Positions 35,321 to 44,640 of a stretch of 64,000 nt of DNA are shown here, piece after piece. The notes under the pieces are model-generated. The model was not told the origin of the DNA. It saw only the letters and a program-made list of their open reading frames with translations, and made no database searches. Numbering within the stretch: the stretch's first letter is position 1; each line of letters starts with the position of its first letter. Origin of the DNA: Rhizophagus clarus (lineage: Eukaryota > Glomeromycota > Glomeromycetes > Glomerales > Glomeraceae); assembly GCA_015698045.1 (NCBI GenBank), contig BLAL01000040.1, positions 164,501 through 228,500 on the forward strand, written 5' to 3'. The position numbers were made by a program, and so were the translations under genes.

Positions 35321-36244
35321 ATGGCAAGCCAACCACATTTTAATGAACACTATAAGAATTTGCTTGACCAATTACCTCAATCCATAAAAAAGGATGCATG
35401 GTTATGACTAACAACTCGCAAAAGTAATCCACTATCGGAGGAACAGGCTAAAGGTATTCGTTTAGATATTGAGGAATTACTTACTAAAGAAGTTGGAAGA
35501 TACTTTAATAAAAAAAATCGTCAAAAGCTAAAGATTGAAGCAAATACCACTTCTGATGGTTCTAGTACATTATCTCGGTTAGATGGATTTGAGAAACAGT
35601 TAGAAGAGCGTGAACTTCGTGTACAACAACAGGAAAATAGTATTAAGAAAACTATTGAGACTCAAGTTTCTGAAGAACGCAAACGTTTAAAAGATGAATA
35701 TGATACTCTTTTAGCTCGAAAAGTGAGAGAATATAATAACTGTATGGTAGATATGAAGCAGAAATTATATTCACTTAGGTATCAGCTAGAAGAGCAATAT
35801 AAATCCAGTAAGGCTGACTTGGAAAAACAATACCAATCTCGTATCTCTGCCTTGGATAAAGCCAATATTGAAAAAGATAGAGAGATTGGCAAGTTATCTG
35901 CATTACTATCACGATCTAAGAATGAAATAAAGGATCTTAAATATGTCCTTTCTTCGGTTAAAGATATTATCAAGACATTGGATGATATTATCTATTTTAA
36001 AGATCAAACAATTATTATTTATAATGATGGAATCCGTTCTATTAATCCTGGCTGTATTGATAGTGCTATAGAGCCAATTAGTTTTTATGAAAAAGATGCC
36101 AAAGTCTTGTGGAATAGATGGCGTGCTAATGCACCAGATAATCCAGATATTCGAAAAAAATATTCATTTCGTTCCTCTATTCGTACAAAACTTTCTGACC
36201 ATCTTATTCAAGAACTTCAAAAGGTTATATCATGCCAAAAATAG
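35321..36244 (+). CDS. Long coiled-coil protein, one in-frame TGA
   Basis: ATG at 35321 gives MASQPHFNEHYKNLLDQLPQSIKKDAWL, then TGA (35405-35407) followed directly by CTA, then an uninterrupted frame to 36244. The middle (about residues 85-225) is a strong coiled coil (QLEERELRVQQQENS..., YQLEEQYKSSKADLEKQY). The end is a compact globular domain (VLWNRWRANAPDNPDIRKKYSFRSS). Total about 307 residues. No named family; structural or scaffolding roles are possible. The last 15 bp overlap the convergent zinc-finger tail ORF. TGA CTA is a sequence known to favour stop-codon readthrough, so the stop could be programmed or a CGA to TGA change. Confidence 0.65.
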
Positions 36245-36454
36245 TCGAATAGGCACTGTATTTTTTTCCTGATTGCTGTCTAAATATTGTCTGATCTGTG
36301 ATGAAACACTGTCTGAAACACTGTCTGAAACACTGTCTAAAACACTGTCTGAAATACTGTCTGAACACTTAACTGTTTTATAATGCTGTTTTAACCTACA
36401 GGGATAACGGAATTCTTTACCACAATGCATGCATGTACGGTCTGCTAGTTTTTT
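36230..36454 (-). CDS. Zinc-finger tail reached from protease by -1 shift (probable)
   Basis: A C-X2-C-X12-H-X5-C finger (CMHCGKEF...LKQHYKTVKC) is followed by a DSVSDSV repeat encoded by GAAACACTGTCT copies (36300-36365) and a short tail. Its frame is -1 relative to the protease. It becomes accessible at A_AAA_AAC (36448-36454), immediately before the protease stop TAG (36445-36447). It has no good upstream ATG before the finger, since the first ATG is inside it, which favours translation by frameshift over separate initiation. The product would be a Gag-Pro-zinc-finger fusion. Confidence 0.6.
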   Translation of the reverse strand, partial: KKLADRTCMHCGKEFRYPCRLKQHYKTVKCSDSISDSVLDSVSDSVSDSVSSQIRQYLDSNQEKNTVPIRLFLA

Positions 36455-37530
36455 TTTACAGGTTCTGGCCCCTTCCCTACAGTGAAGACATTACGCTGAG
36501 ACTTGTGAACTGATAGGGGGATGGTAATAGTCTTTCCATTTCGGATTGTCTTAAATTCTCCCTTTACTAAGGGTTCCCATCCTGCCCGATGTTGCCATTT
36601 CGTTCCAAGAATAAATAGTGATAACTCATTTCCATTATCATCATATTCTGTAGGAACGACAGAAAATTCATCTGAAATGGTATCTCTATTTTCCTTATCC
36701 TCTATAGTTACAGGAACACTATCAACCGTACCAAGAGAATGAGACTTACTTGCAACCCCATTAAGTCGATGAATCTTCTTTCTATTTATTTTTTGACCCA
36801 AATGAATAGCAACATTTTCTGAGAATATTGATGAATCTGATCCACTATCAATCATTGCATATGGTATAGTTATATCTCCTACCTTACATGAGATGGTTGC
36901 AACATCATCGGCATCCTTTATTTGGAGAAAATTTATCTCCAAGGGCTTTGGCCAATATATTTGGCTATTTTTTTTTTGAGCTGTAGCATAAGCCTTAATG
37001 GCATAATCTAGTTGAATGCTCTCTGGTTTGGCATAGCTAGAGGATGTAGCATTAATTTCCTTTATTTTAGTAGAATCTGCTATAACTATATCTTCATTTG
37101 AGCTGGGGGCATTTGGAACAGTTTCATTATTATTTTCTGGAACTTGTAAAAGAAGCTTTTGTTCGGTATTTGTGACCTGTATTAGTGGAAATAAGATATC
37201 TTGAAATTTTTTTGTAACATTTTCCCATGCTAATTCCCTTCTTTTAACCGTATCATTTGGCATTTCTGTATTCAAGCAATGGTCTTTTATTTTGGGGAAT
37301 ATCATATTAATAAATTTTGAAATTTCTATAAGAATCTCTCTAGGACAATGAGGGACTAATGATGCTATTGACGATTTTAATGCTATTTGATACATTAGAT
37401 CTGTAGCTATGGCTATATTACTAGTACGAGATTTGGAAGTAGGGGACTTCTTGGTGGTTCCTTCTTTTGATTTGATACTCTTTTTTATAGGTACTCCACT
37501 TCGCACCACTTTTTTTTTAAAGCATAGCAA
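36445..37530 (-). CDS. Retropepsin-like aspartic protease (Pro), -1 frame to Gag
   Basis: About 350 residues. The catalytic block is YAMIDSGSDSSIF (minus strand near 36863-36825), an A1/A2-clan DSG with the preceding hydrophobic strand. A downstream HRLNGVASKSHSLG...VPVTI region and LFILGTKWQ fit the flap and second hydrophobic block of a retropepsin. As in retroviruses it would act as a dimer to cut the Gag polyprotein. The frame overlaps the end of Gag and is -1 to it, with no in-frame ATG in the overlap (first codon TTG), so it is likely made by frameshifting at T_TTA_AAA (37515-37521). The N-terminal 150 residues are basic then helical and not assigned. Confidence 0.8.
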   Translation of the reverse strand: MLCFKKKVVRSGVPIKKSIKSKEGTTKKSPTSKSRTSNIAIATDLMYQIALKSSIASLVPHCPREILIEISKFINMIFPKIKDHCLNTEMPNDTVKRRELAWENVTKKFQDILFPLIQVTNTEQKLLLQVPENNNETVPNAPSSNEDIVIADSTKIKEINATSSSYAKPESIQLDYAIKAYATAQKKNSQIYWPKPLEINFLQIKDADDVATISCKVGDITIPYAMIDSGSDSSIFSENVAIHLGQKINRKKIHRLNGVASKSHSLGTVDSVPVTIEDKENRDTISDEFSVVPTEYDDNGNELSLFILGTKWQHRAGWEPLVKGEFKTIRNGKTITIPLSVHKSQRNVFTVGKGPEPVKKN

Positions 37531-39461
37531 TTTCGTGATTCGTCATCAATATCATCCTCATTATCATCTTCAATTTCTTCTTCAGAATCTTCTTCCAATA
37601 TGTATTCTTCAGAATCTTCAGAGTCTTCAGGATCTTCTTCCTCATTTTGGTATACATAATTAACTTTTTTAGTCCGCTTTAGTCTGGGGCAATTAGCCTT
37701 TGTATGTCCAGCATTTCCACATACTGAGCAATGCCGGACAAGTTTACTTGATGCTTTACTTGGCACTACCTTTCTAACAACTTTCTTTGTGGCATAGGCA
37801 CTTCTGGGTGTAAAGGGACTCTTTCTAACATGAGCTGTTTGACCTCCTAATCTCTTTTTAAGTTCTTCATAAATAAAATTTTCTAATGTAGCGTCATCTG
37901 TTCCTATTCCTGTATATCCCAAATCTCTTGCTAGACGAATTTTAAAATCATCTTTTTGTGGTTGAGCTTTATAATTAACTGGAGCTATTGTATGAGCTTG
38001 TATTCTTTTGCCTGCACTTTCATGCCATATATTACGCAAGTCTGTAAAAAATGCAATGACTGTAGCAGGAGTAGCAATTCTAACTCTCATTTCTAAATCA
38101 GAAGGCAATTGATTAAATAGATAAGGTAAGGCATCAGCATCTGGCATTGCTTGTACTAGTGGTTTGATTCGTTTTTCATAACTATCAGGAGTATCTGTCT
38201 CTAAAAACTTTTCATTAACAAGAGCAAATATAGCACTTCGGTTAGTCCCTACCATAACTTCTCTATATTTTTCACGCAACCAGTTTAGGAAGAGAGGTTC
38301 AGTATTAATAGCTGGATTACCTCCTGCATAAGGATCATTGGCAGGAACAGGTGCAAACCTACCTGTCATTTTATTTATCATAACTTGACATCTTGCAACG
38401 GCATTAAAGCCAGCAACGGCTAAAGGACGTGCCATCTCATTTATATTTCTAAGCTTTTGATAATATACGTCTGGTGGTTCCTGCCCATCATAATTGGGTA
38501 ATTGTGCAAGTAATGGTGCTAATGTATGCATGACATCTTGTATTGTAGCCATGTTTCCTGGAGGATTGTTTTGTAAATTCAAAATAATTTGTCGTGAATT
38601 TAATTCCCTACCCTTCCATTTTTGGTATCTATTAAATACAAATGCCCGATTGAATTCTGCTAATTCTGCCTCTGCTTTGCGTCTCTGATTTATTCGCTGA
38701 AGAATAGCTTTTTCTCCTATTAATACATTTATTCGATTTTGCTTTCTTAAGGCTATCCTTTGTCCATTAGTTTGCCTATCCTGTGCTATTTGCCACCAAC
38801 GTCAACGCTCATTTACCTCATTATTATATGCTAAAGTCAGTAGCTGAGCTTGAATATAATCATTTCTAGTATTTGTTAATTCATTCCTAAGGGCATTGAT
38901 TCGCTCATTAGCTGTACGGTATAAACCTTGCATGTTAATAGCATCTTGAGCATTTCTTTGCATAAGTTCACGAGCAGTTGTTAATAAGATTCGTATACCA
39001 TCTAGTGTATTTTTGGGGTTGAATGATGTATCCCCATCAAAATATGATTCCACCCGATCTAGCGCTCTAGCAATATTTATTAAAATATCAGGTATTGCCA
39101 TATTTTTTTGTTCTTCTTCGGAATGATTATTATTAGATTTAGATAATTCTTGTATACGAGATTTAAGTTTATCTATTATGTCTTCTAGCTGGATAATTCG
39201 ATTATCTTGAATAACTAATGCCTCCTCTTTTAGCTCCAGATGATCCTGACATTTTTTAAGCTCACCTAGGATGACCTTACATTTATCCTTTAGCTGATTA
39301 ACTTCATCATCATAAGATTGAAGATTCTTTTCAAGATGAGAAATATATCGCTCACAGGCTTTAATTTCCTCTTCTAGTTTGTGGATTTTCTTTTGTACTA
39401 ACTTTATCCCTAGATCAAAGTTGCTATTTAGCTGATCAAGATATGTCTGCTCAACCCTCAT
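37485..39461 (-). CDS. gag: Coiled-coil / Gag-like capsid protein with CCHC knuckle, one in-frame TGA
   Basis: From ATG 39461 the first 220 residues are a coiled coil (LEEEIKACERYISHLEKNL..., IQLEDIIDKLKSRIQEL). TGA at 38802-38804 interrupts, then the same frame runs to 37485, about 657 codons in all. The middle has Gag-like helical blocks (LPNYDGQEPPDVYYQKLRNIN; FLNWLREKYREVM; DSYEKRIKPLVQAMPD; LFNQLPSDLEMRVRI) as in Ty3/retroviral CA domains. Then come a basic linker, CSVCGNAGHTKANC (C-X2-C-X4-H-X4-C) and an acidic tail. It is expected to self-assemble and bind nucleic acid. An ATG just inside the Gag part (GNMATIQDV) might allow a shorter product. It overlaps the protease by a -1 frame and the integrase head-to-head by 19 bp. 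Confidence 0.8.
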
Positions 39462-40540
39462 TGTTACCTATTATTCCTATAGATTCTGGTGAGGCTCGAA
39501 ATCTTGATATTTCTATTGCTTTGAAAAAGATTTATTATCAACCTATTGGTTATCAGAGAAATGCTAAAAAATTGTTTGAAGCTTCTATTAAGGCTGGATA
39601 TGATTTTACTATTGATGAAGTGAAGGACTGGCTTGAGAGACAGGCTGTACACCAAATACATATGCCACGTCCTAGATATATTCCTTGTGCAAGTTTTACC
39701 TCTATTACTACGCCCAATGAAGTCCATCAGGCAGATGTTCTTTATATGCCTTATGATAAAGTAGGACGAATTACTTATCTTTTTTGTCTTAATGTAGTGG
39801 ACGTTGCTTCTAGATATAAAGCTTCTATTCCTATTGGTGCATATAGTGTCAAGGATAGAGAGGGAATCTTAACTTCTAAAACTATTGCACGTGCTTTTAA
39901 AAGTATATATGATGATGAATCCCATCCTCTTGTCTGGCCAAAATTATTAATCACTGATAGGGGTTCTGAATTTAAGGGAGAATGTGAGGTGCTTATGATG
40001 GAACATAACGTGAAAATTCAGAAGGCTAAATCTAAGCGTACTATGGGTATTGTTGAGAGATATAATCAAACATTAGCTAAAAGATTATTTCGTATACAAG
40101 ACGCACATGACTTATTAACATTGCATTTATCTGAAAGATCTAGGTCTTGGGTACAGAATTTGCCTATAATTGTTGAGGACATTAATAATTCTATCACACG
40201 TCAGATTGGTATTTCTCCTGCTAAGGCTATAAAAAAGAATCAGGTTAAGGCCAAACCCTCTTGGCCTGCTAGACGTTCAATTGGCTATGATGAAGCAATT
40301 TTACCAAGCTATACTGAAGTTCGATATCTTTTTGAACCTAGTGATCTAGAAGGAGGAAAAAAAAGAGCAACCGACTGCAATTGGTCTCTTGAAGTTTTTA
40401 TAATTGAATCATATTTGCTAAAAGAAAATCAACCAGTTCTCTATAAACTTTATAATGGCCCTGAGCGTTCATTCGTGAGAGAAGAACTACAGATCGTAAA
40501 GGATGTGCAATTACCACCTCAATGGATACTTAAGCATTAG
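39443..40540 (+). CDS. int: Retroviral-type DDE integrase
   Basis: 365 residues from ATG 39443. The catalytic core has D98 (VHQADVLYMP), D172 (LLITDRGSEFKGE) and E205 (GIVERYNQTLAKRLF); the D-E spacing is 32 residues, slightly under the classic 35. The C-terminal part (about 280-360) has a chromo/SH3-like basic region (FEPSDLEGGKKRATDCNWSLEVFII). Polintons and LTR elements use such enzymes to insert linear DNA ends. There is no obvious HHCC finger at the N-terminus. The gene is completely open. It starts inside the 5' end of the divergent Gag gene, so the two share a promoter region. Confidence 0.9.
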   Translation: MSAQPSLLPIIPIDSGEARNLDISIALKKIYYQPIGYQRNAKKLFEASIKAGYDFTIDEVKDWLERQAVHQIHMPRPRYIPCASFTSITTPNEVHQADVLYMPYDKVGRITYLFCLNVVDVASRYKASIPIGAYSVKDREGILTSKTIARAFKSIYDDESHPLVWPKLLITDRGSEFKGECEVLMMEHNVKIQKAKSKRTMGIVERYNQTLAKRLFRIQDAHDLLTLHLSERSRSWVQNLPIIVEDINNSITRQIGISPAKAIKKNQVKAKPSWPARRSIGYDEAILPSYTEVRYLFEPSDLEGGKKRATDCNWSLEVFIIESYLLKENQPVLYKLYNGPERSFVREELQIVKDVQLPPQWILKH

Positions 40541-41819
40541 TCTTACCTCCTCTCTCCTCCACTTGGTATAGAATTTGTTCGAAAGCATTGCTTAAGTAAT
40601 CATCTATTTCAGCTCTATTATAGACTATAATTTGTGTATTTCTAAGCCAATCAGTTCGTGAATTCTTTTTTCCTGCTTTATCATTCCCAGGCTTATCATC
40701 TATAAGAAATTTGGTTAGAGAATATAGAGCAAACTTAAATTGTCCACGCTTATCAAATTCTTTTTCAAGTATTTCCTTAAATTGTCTTCTTCGGCTTTCT
40801 AGCATTTTTCGTATATCACTTCCATTGTCTGGATGAGATCGTGGGACTTTTGCACGATGCACAGCTATGGCTCTTCTTTTAAGTGCTGTGCCTAATTCTT
40901 CTTGCTCCCTAAATTCTATATCTCTTTCTTGTTCTTCAGTAATTCCTCCCAAACGCTTGAATTCTTCATTATTTGCCTTTTCTTGCCTACAGTACTCTTC
41001 ATATTCTTCTTTTGTAGGTGACCTACTTGCTTCAGGATCCAATTGCTCAAGATCATGATTTAGAAGATTGCATTCATGCAAGTTTTCTGGTCTATCTCTA
41101 TCACCTAGTTCAAGTTCTTTCCATCTCTTTAGCAATCTCGCTCCCCATTTTCTGAAGTGTTCACCAGGCTTACGATTATTTGGATTAATAAATCTGACTG
41201 CTTCCTCTGGGATTTTAGGAAGTTCTGTTTCACTTGTTGTTAATCTTTCTGGAAATATTTCTTTACGAATTTCAGCTACAACCCCCTTCACATCTATATG
41301 ACCCCCCCTCTCTCTATCAAATCTCCGTTGTAAATATTGGATTGCTGAATATAGAAATGAACTCCATTTTGAAGTAGTTATACCTGTATATGGTTGATCA
41401 CACTCTTTTTTCATCTCTAAGTAGAAACGCTTTCTATCAAACTCCTCTGGCCTACAACATGTTTCCTGTTGCAAGTTTTTATAAGTGCCTAATTTTCTTT
41501 TTATATCCTGATAATTCCATTCGATATTAGGGTTTTTGAAAGGAATATCTTTACTAGAGTCTTGAATTGCCTCTTGAACAGGATTTTGGTTAATTTCTTG
41601 GGTTAGTATTTGAAGAGGTTCTTGGATAGCCTCTTGAACAGGTTGTTTGTTAACTTCTTGGTTATCTTCTTGAACAGGCGATTGAATTGGAGTATCAGTT
41701 TTAGGTTTACATGGATTTTTTCGTCTAAGATGCTCACGAAGTTTTTGAGGTGTTGCGCATTTTTGCCCACAACTATTACAGATTGTAATTTTCTTATCAC
41801 TTCTTATTTTTCTAACCAT
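40530..41819 (-). CDS. Zinc-finger protein of unknown function (429 residues)
   Basis: Begins with the ATG at 41819, one base from the right TIR edge. Residues 14-37 form C-X2-C-X12-H-X6-C (CNSCGQKC...LREHLRRKNPC), the same module as in PolB and the Gag-Pro tail. Then comes a Gln/Glu-rich repeat (QEAIQEPLQ, QEINQNPVQEAIQ) and a long charged, helical body with several Trp. No known family is recognised. Its position as outermost gene opposite PolB suggests an element function (end binding, terminal protein or regulation), but this is inference. The last 11 bp overlap the end of the integrase gene. Confidence 0.75.
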   Translation of the reverse strand: MVRKIRSDKKITICNSCGQKCATPQKLREHLRRKNPCKPKTDTPIQSPVQEDNQEVNKQPVQEAIQEPLQILTQEINQNPVQEAIQDSSKDIPFKNPNIEWNYQDIKRKLGTYKNLQQETCCRPEEFDRKRFYLEMKKECDQPYTGITTSKWSSFLYSAIQYLQRRFDRERGGHIDVKGVVAEIRKEIFPERLTTSETELPKIPEEAVRFINPNNRKPGEHFRKWGARLLKRWKELELGDRDRPENLHECNLLNHDLEQLDPEASRSPTKEEYEEYCRQEKANNEEFKRLGGITEEQERDIEFREQEELGTALKRRAIAVHRAKVPRSHPDNGSDIRKMLESRRRQFKEILEKEFDKRGQFKFALYSLTKFLIDDKPGNDKAGKKNSRTDWLRNTQIIVYNRAEIDDYLSNAFEQILYQVEERGGKTNA

Positions 41820-43053
41820 TGTGTTATCTCTAACCGTCGCACTATTACTTACTTATAAAATTTTTTCTTTAATTAATTATTTCCTATTTTTTTCAGTTTT
41901 CGGTTATAGAGCCGTTACCAAAAGCAGTATTTACAGGCTTGCCAAAATGGTTTTGGGCTATTACAAAACTTAAGTATTAACTATTTATTAATTAATCTTT
42001 TGAATTTTAGTGTTAAAAAAATAGGATGATTGGTGAATATTCTTGTCCGTATCTTTGTAATACTGGAAAGGTTTGCAATAACCCTTGTATTCGCCCTGAA
42101 GGTTGCCGATTTCATTGGAAAGCTAAAAAACGGATACCATGTTCTGATTGCAGGAAGCCTACAGCCTCTGCTTGTGGCCGATGCCCATTACATGTTAGAG
42201 GCTATTATGTTATTCAGTATTATGACAGGCTTCGATCACAGTTTTCTTCTGAATTTTTTTAGGGTGGCATTTCGTTAGACATTTATATAAAATATGCTAT
42301 TTAATAAGCTAGCCTACATTGAATCTGTTCTTGATTAAGGAAAAGTTGGGACAAAAATCTCGTTAGTCTTATTTAACAAATATGCTATTTAATGAGCTAG
42401 CTTGTGCAGAAGCCATTCTTGTATATAGAAAAGTTCGTTAGATTTAAGAAGTCACATGATTTTTTGTTATACTTATTTTCGTTAGACTTATTTAATAAAT
42501 ATGCTAATTGATGCGCTAGCCTGCATTAAACCTTTTCTTGATTAAGGAAAAGTTGGGACAAAAATCTCGTTAGACTTATTTTTTTCGTTAGACTTATTTA
42601 GGGGGTAATAAGGACCGTTAGATTTATTTTGGTTAGACTTATTTTTTTTCGTTAGACTTATTTAGGGGTAATAAGTACCGTTAGATTTATTTTGGTTAGA
42701 CTTATTTAATAAATATGCCAATTAATACGCTAATCCTTGTAGAATTAATTCCTGATATATTTATTTTCGTTAGACTTATTTTTCGTTAGATTTATTTACA
42801 ATAGAGAAATTACAATTCTAGAAGTCTTAGAAGCTTTTCTAATATATTAATAAAAAATTGATATAGAAATTAACCTTCTAAGACGGCTAAAAGCTTTTCT
42901 AACACAATATAGAAATTAATATTCTAGATCTTTTAGAACTAATTCTCATATAATAAAAAAACGATATTGATTTTAACATTCAGGGGGTCGTAACACACAA
43001 TAGCAAGGGGGGACGGACCTTACGGTCCTTAAACCCCCACTTTGCCATTGTGT
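41820..43053 (-). repeat. Right TIR of inner element
   Basis: Inverted copy of 28123-29355, carrying the same TCTAACG array and Cys-rich ORF. Its inner edge falls one base before the ATG of the 41819 gene. Near-identity of the two TIRs points to a recent insertion or recent replication. Confidence 0.92.
42026..42262 (+). CDS. Cys-rich small protein encoded in the right TIR
   Basis: Identical in protein to 28913-29149: 78 residues, at least ten Cys and one His arranged in pairs. It is transcribed outward. Two copies per element are unavoidable because it lies in the TIR. This also means it is kept identical by whatever homogenises the TIRs. Confidence 0.6.
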   Translation: MIGEYSCPYLCNTGKVCNNPCIRPEGCRFHWKAKKRIPCSDCRKPTASACGRCPLHVRGYYVIQYYDRLRSQFSSEFF

Positions 43054-43058
43054 CCATT
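43054..43058. repeat. Target-site duplication CCATT, right copy of inner element
   Basis: Follows the right TIR end ...GCCATTGTGT directly and matches 28118-28122. Confidence 0.75.
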
Positions 43059-43239
43059 TACGATAAGCTTATCTCATGAGATGATATAAAAAAGGAATAT
43101 GTTATATATCATATGCACTTTATCTAGTTTTGAACTGGTATAACTGGTATTATGATCTGATTATTTGGGTAAACAGGTTTTTTTTTTGAATTTATTACAT
43201 TTAGATAAAAAACAATTTAAAAAAATAATTATTTTTTTT

Positions 43240-44640
43240 TGTAGTATTGCCAGACGAAAAGCATGACCGGATTATTGGAATTAAGGTAAGGGAGGGTTGG
43301 GGTGGTGTTTTTCGTTGTTGTTTTTTTTAATTAATTAATTATTTATTTTTTTTTTCTTTTTTTGTAGTGTTGCCAGATGAAAAACGTGACCAGACTTTTG
43401 GAATTAAGGTAAGGAAGGATTGGAGGAGGTGTTTTTTTATTTAATTAATTAATTATTATTTTTTTTTTCTTTTTTGTAGTGTTGCCAGACGAAAAGTACG
43501 ACCAGACTATTGGAATTAAGGTAAGGGAGAGTTGGGGTGGTGTTTTTTGTTTAATTAATTAATTGTTTTTTTGTTTGTTTTTCTTTTTTGTAGTGTTGTC
43601 AGACGAAAAGCACGACCGGACTATTGGAATTAAAGTAAGGGAAGGTTGGGGGAGGTGTTTTTTGTTGTTTTTTTTAATTAATTAATTAATTATTTGTTTT
43701 TTTTTTCTTTTTTGTAGTGTTGCCGGACGAAAAGCACGACCGGACTATTGGAATTAAGGTAAGGAAGGGTTGGGGTGGTGTTTTTTGTTTAATTAATTAA
43801 TTAATTATTTGTTTGTTTTTTCTTTTTGTAGTGTTGCCAGATGAAAAGCACGACTGGACTATTGGAATTAAGGTAAGGGAGGGTTGGGTGGTGTTTTTTG
43901 TTTAATTAATTAATTATTTTTTTGTTTGTTTTTTCTTTTTTGTAGTGTTGTCAGACGAAAAGCATGATTGGACTATTGGAATTAAAGTAAGGGAGGGTTG
44001 GGGGAGGTGTTTTTTGTTGTTTTTTTTTTAATTAATTAATTAATTATTTGTTTTTTTTTCTTTTTTGTAGTGTTGCCAGACGAAAAGTATGACCAGACTA
44101 TTGGAATTAAGGTAATGGAGGGTTGGGGTGGTGTTTTTTGTTTAATTAATTAATTATTTATTTGTTTGTTTTTTCTTTTTTATAGTGTTGCCAGATGAAA
44201 AGCATGACCGGAATATTGGAATTAAGGTAAGGGAGGGTTGGTGGTGTTTTTTGTTTAATTAATTAATTATTTATTTGCTTTTTTTAATTAATTATTTATT
44301 TGCTTTTTTTAATTAATTATTTATTTGCTTTTTTTTTCTTTTTTTGTAGTGTTGCCAGACGAAAAGCACGACCGGACTTTTAGAATTAAGGACAATTAAG
44401 GTAAGGGAGGGTTGGGGTGGTGTTTTCGTTGTTTTTTTTAATTAATTAATTATTTATTTGTTTTTTTTCTTTTTGTAGTGTTGCCGGATGAAAAGCATGA
44501 CTGGACTTTTGGAATTAAGGACAATTAAGGTAAGGGAGGGTTGGGGAGGTGTTTTTTGTTGTTTTTTTAATTAATTATTAATTTTTTTTTTTTTGTAGTG
44601 TTGCCAGACGAAAAGCATGACCGGACTTCACAATTTAATA
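43240..44640 (+). repeat. Minisatellite of exon-like units, twelve copies, plus orientation
   Basis: Units of about 110-125 bp: T-run ending TTTTGTAG, a 41-nt core TGTTGCCAGACGAAAAGCAC...TTGGAATTAAG, then GTAAGGGAGGGTTGGGG and an AATTAATTAATT spacer. Copies 10 and 11 have a 10-nt core extension (GACAATTAAG). The edges match splice acceptor and donor consensus in every unit, yet the core is 41 nt, so each would shift the frame. It lies within the outer element, right of the inner one. Confidence 0.85.

Larger units (their letters stand above)
28123..43053. mobile_element. Inner Polinton-like element with Gag-Pro-Int module (nearly intact)
   Basis: 14.93 kb with about 1.23-kb near-identical TIRs and a 5-bp duplication. 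Genes: PolB (+), small helical (+), 64-aa protein (+), F-box (-), F-box/LRR (+), 71-aa acidic (+), coiled coil (+), zinc-finger tail / protease / Gag (-), integrase (+), zinc-finger protein (-), plus one Cys-rich ORF in each TIR. Coding density is high and only three in-frame stops (all TGA) interrupt recognisable genes. Compared with Polintons it lacks visible double-jelly-roll capsid, penton, adenovirus-type protease and ATPase, and has a retroelement-like Gag and retropepsin instead. Its duplication is 5 bp, against 6 bp usual for Polintons. Confidence 0.9.

Noticed and set aside
28123..43053. Classic Polinton with jelly-roll capsid genes
   Set aside because: I looked for major and minor capsid, adenovirus-type protease and a packaging ATPase in every large frame of the inner element and found none; the capsid-position genes are Gag and retropepsin.
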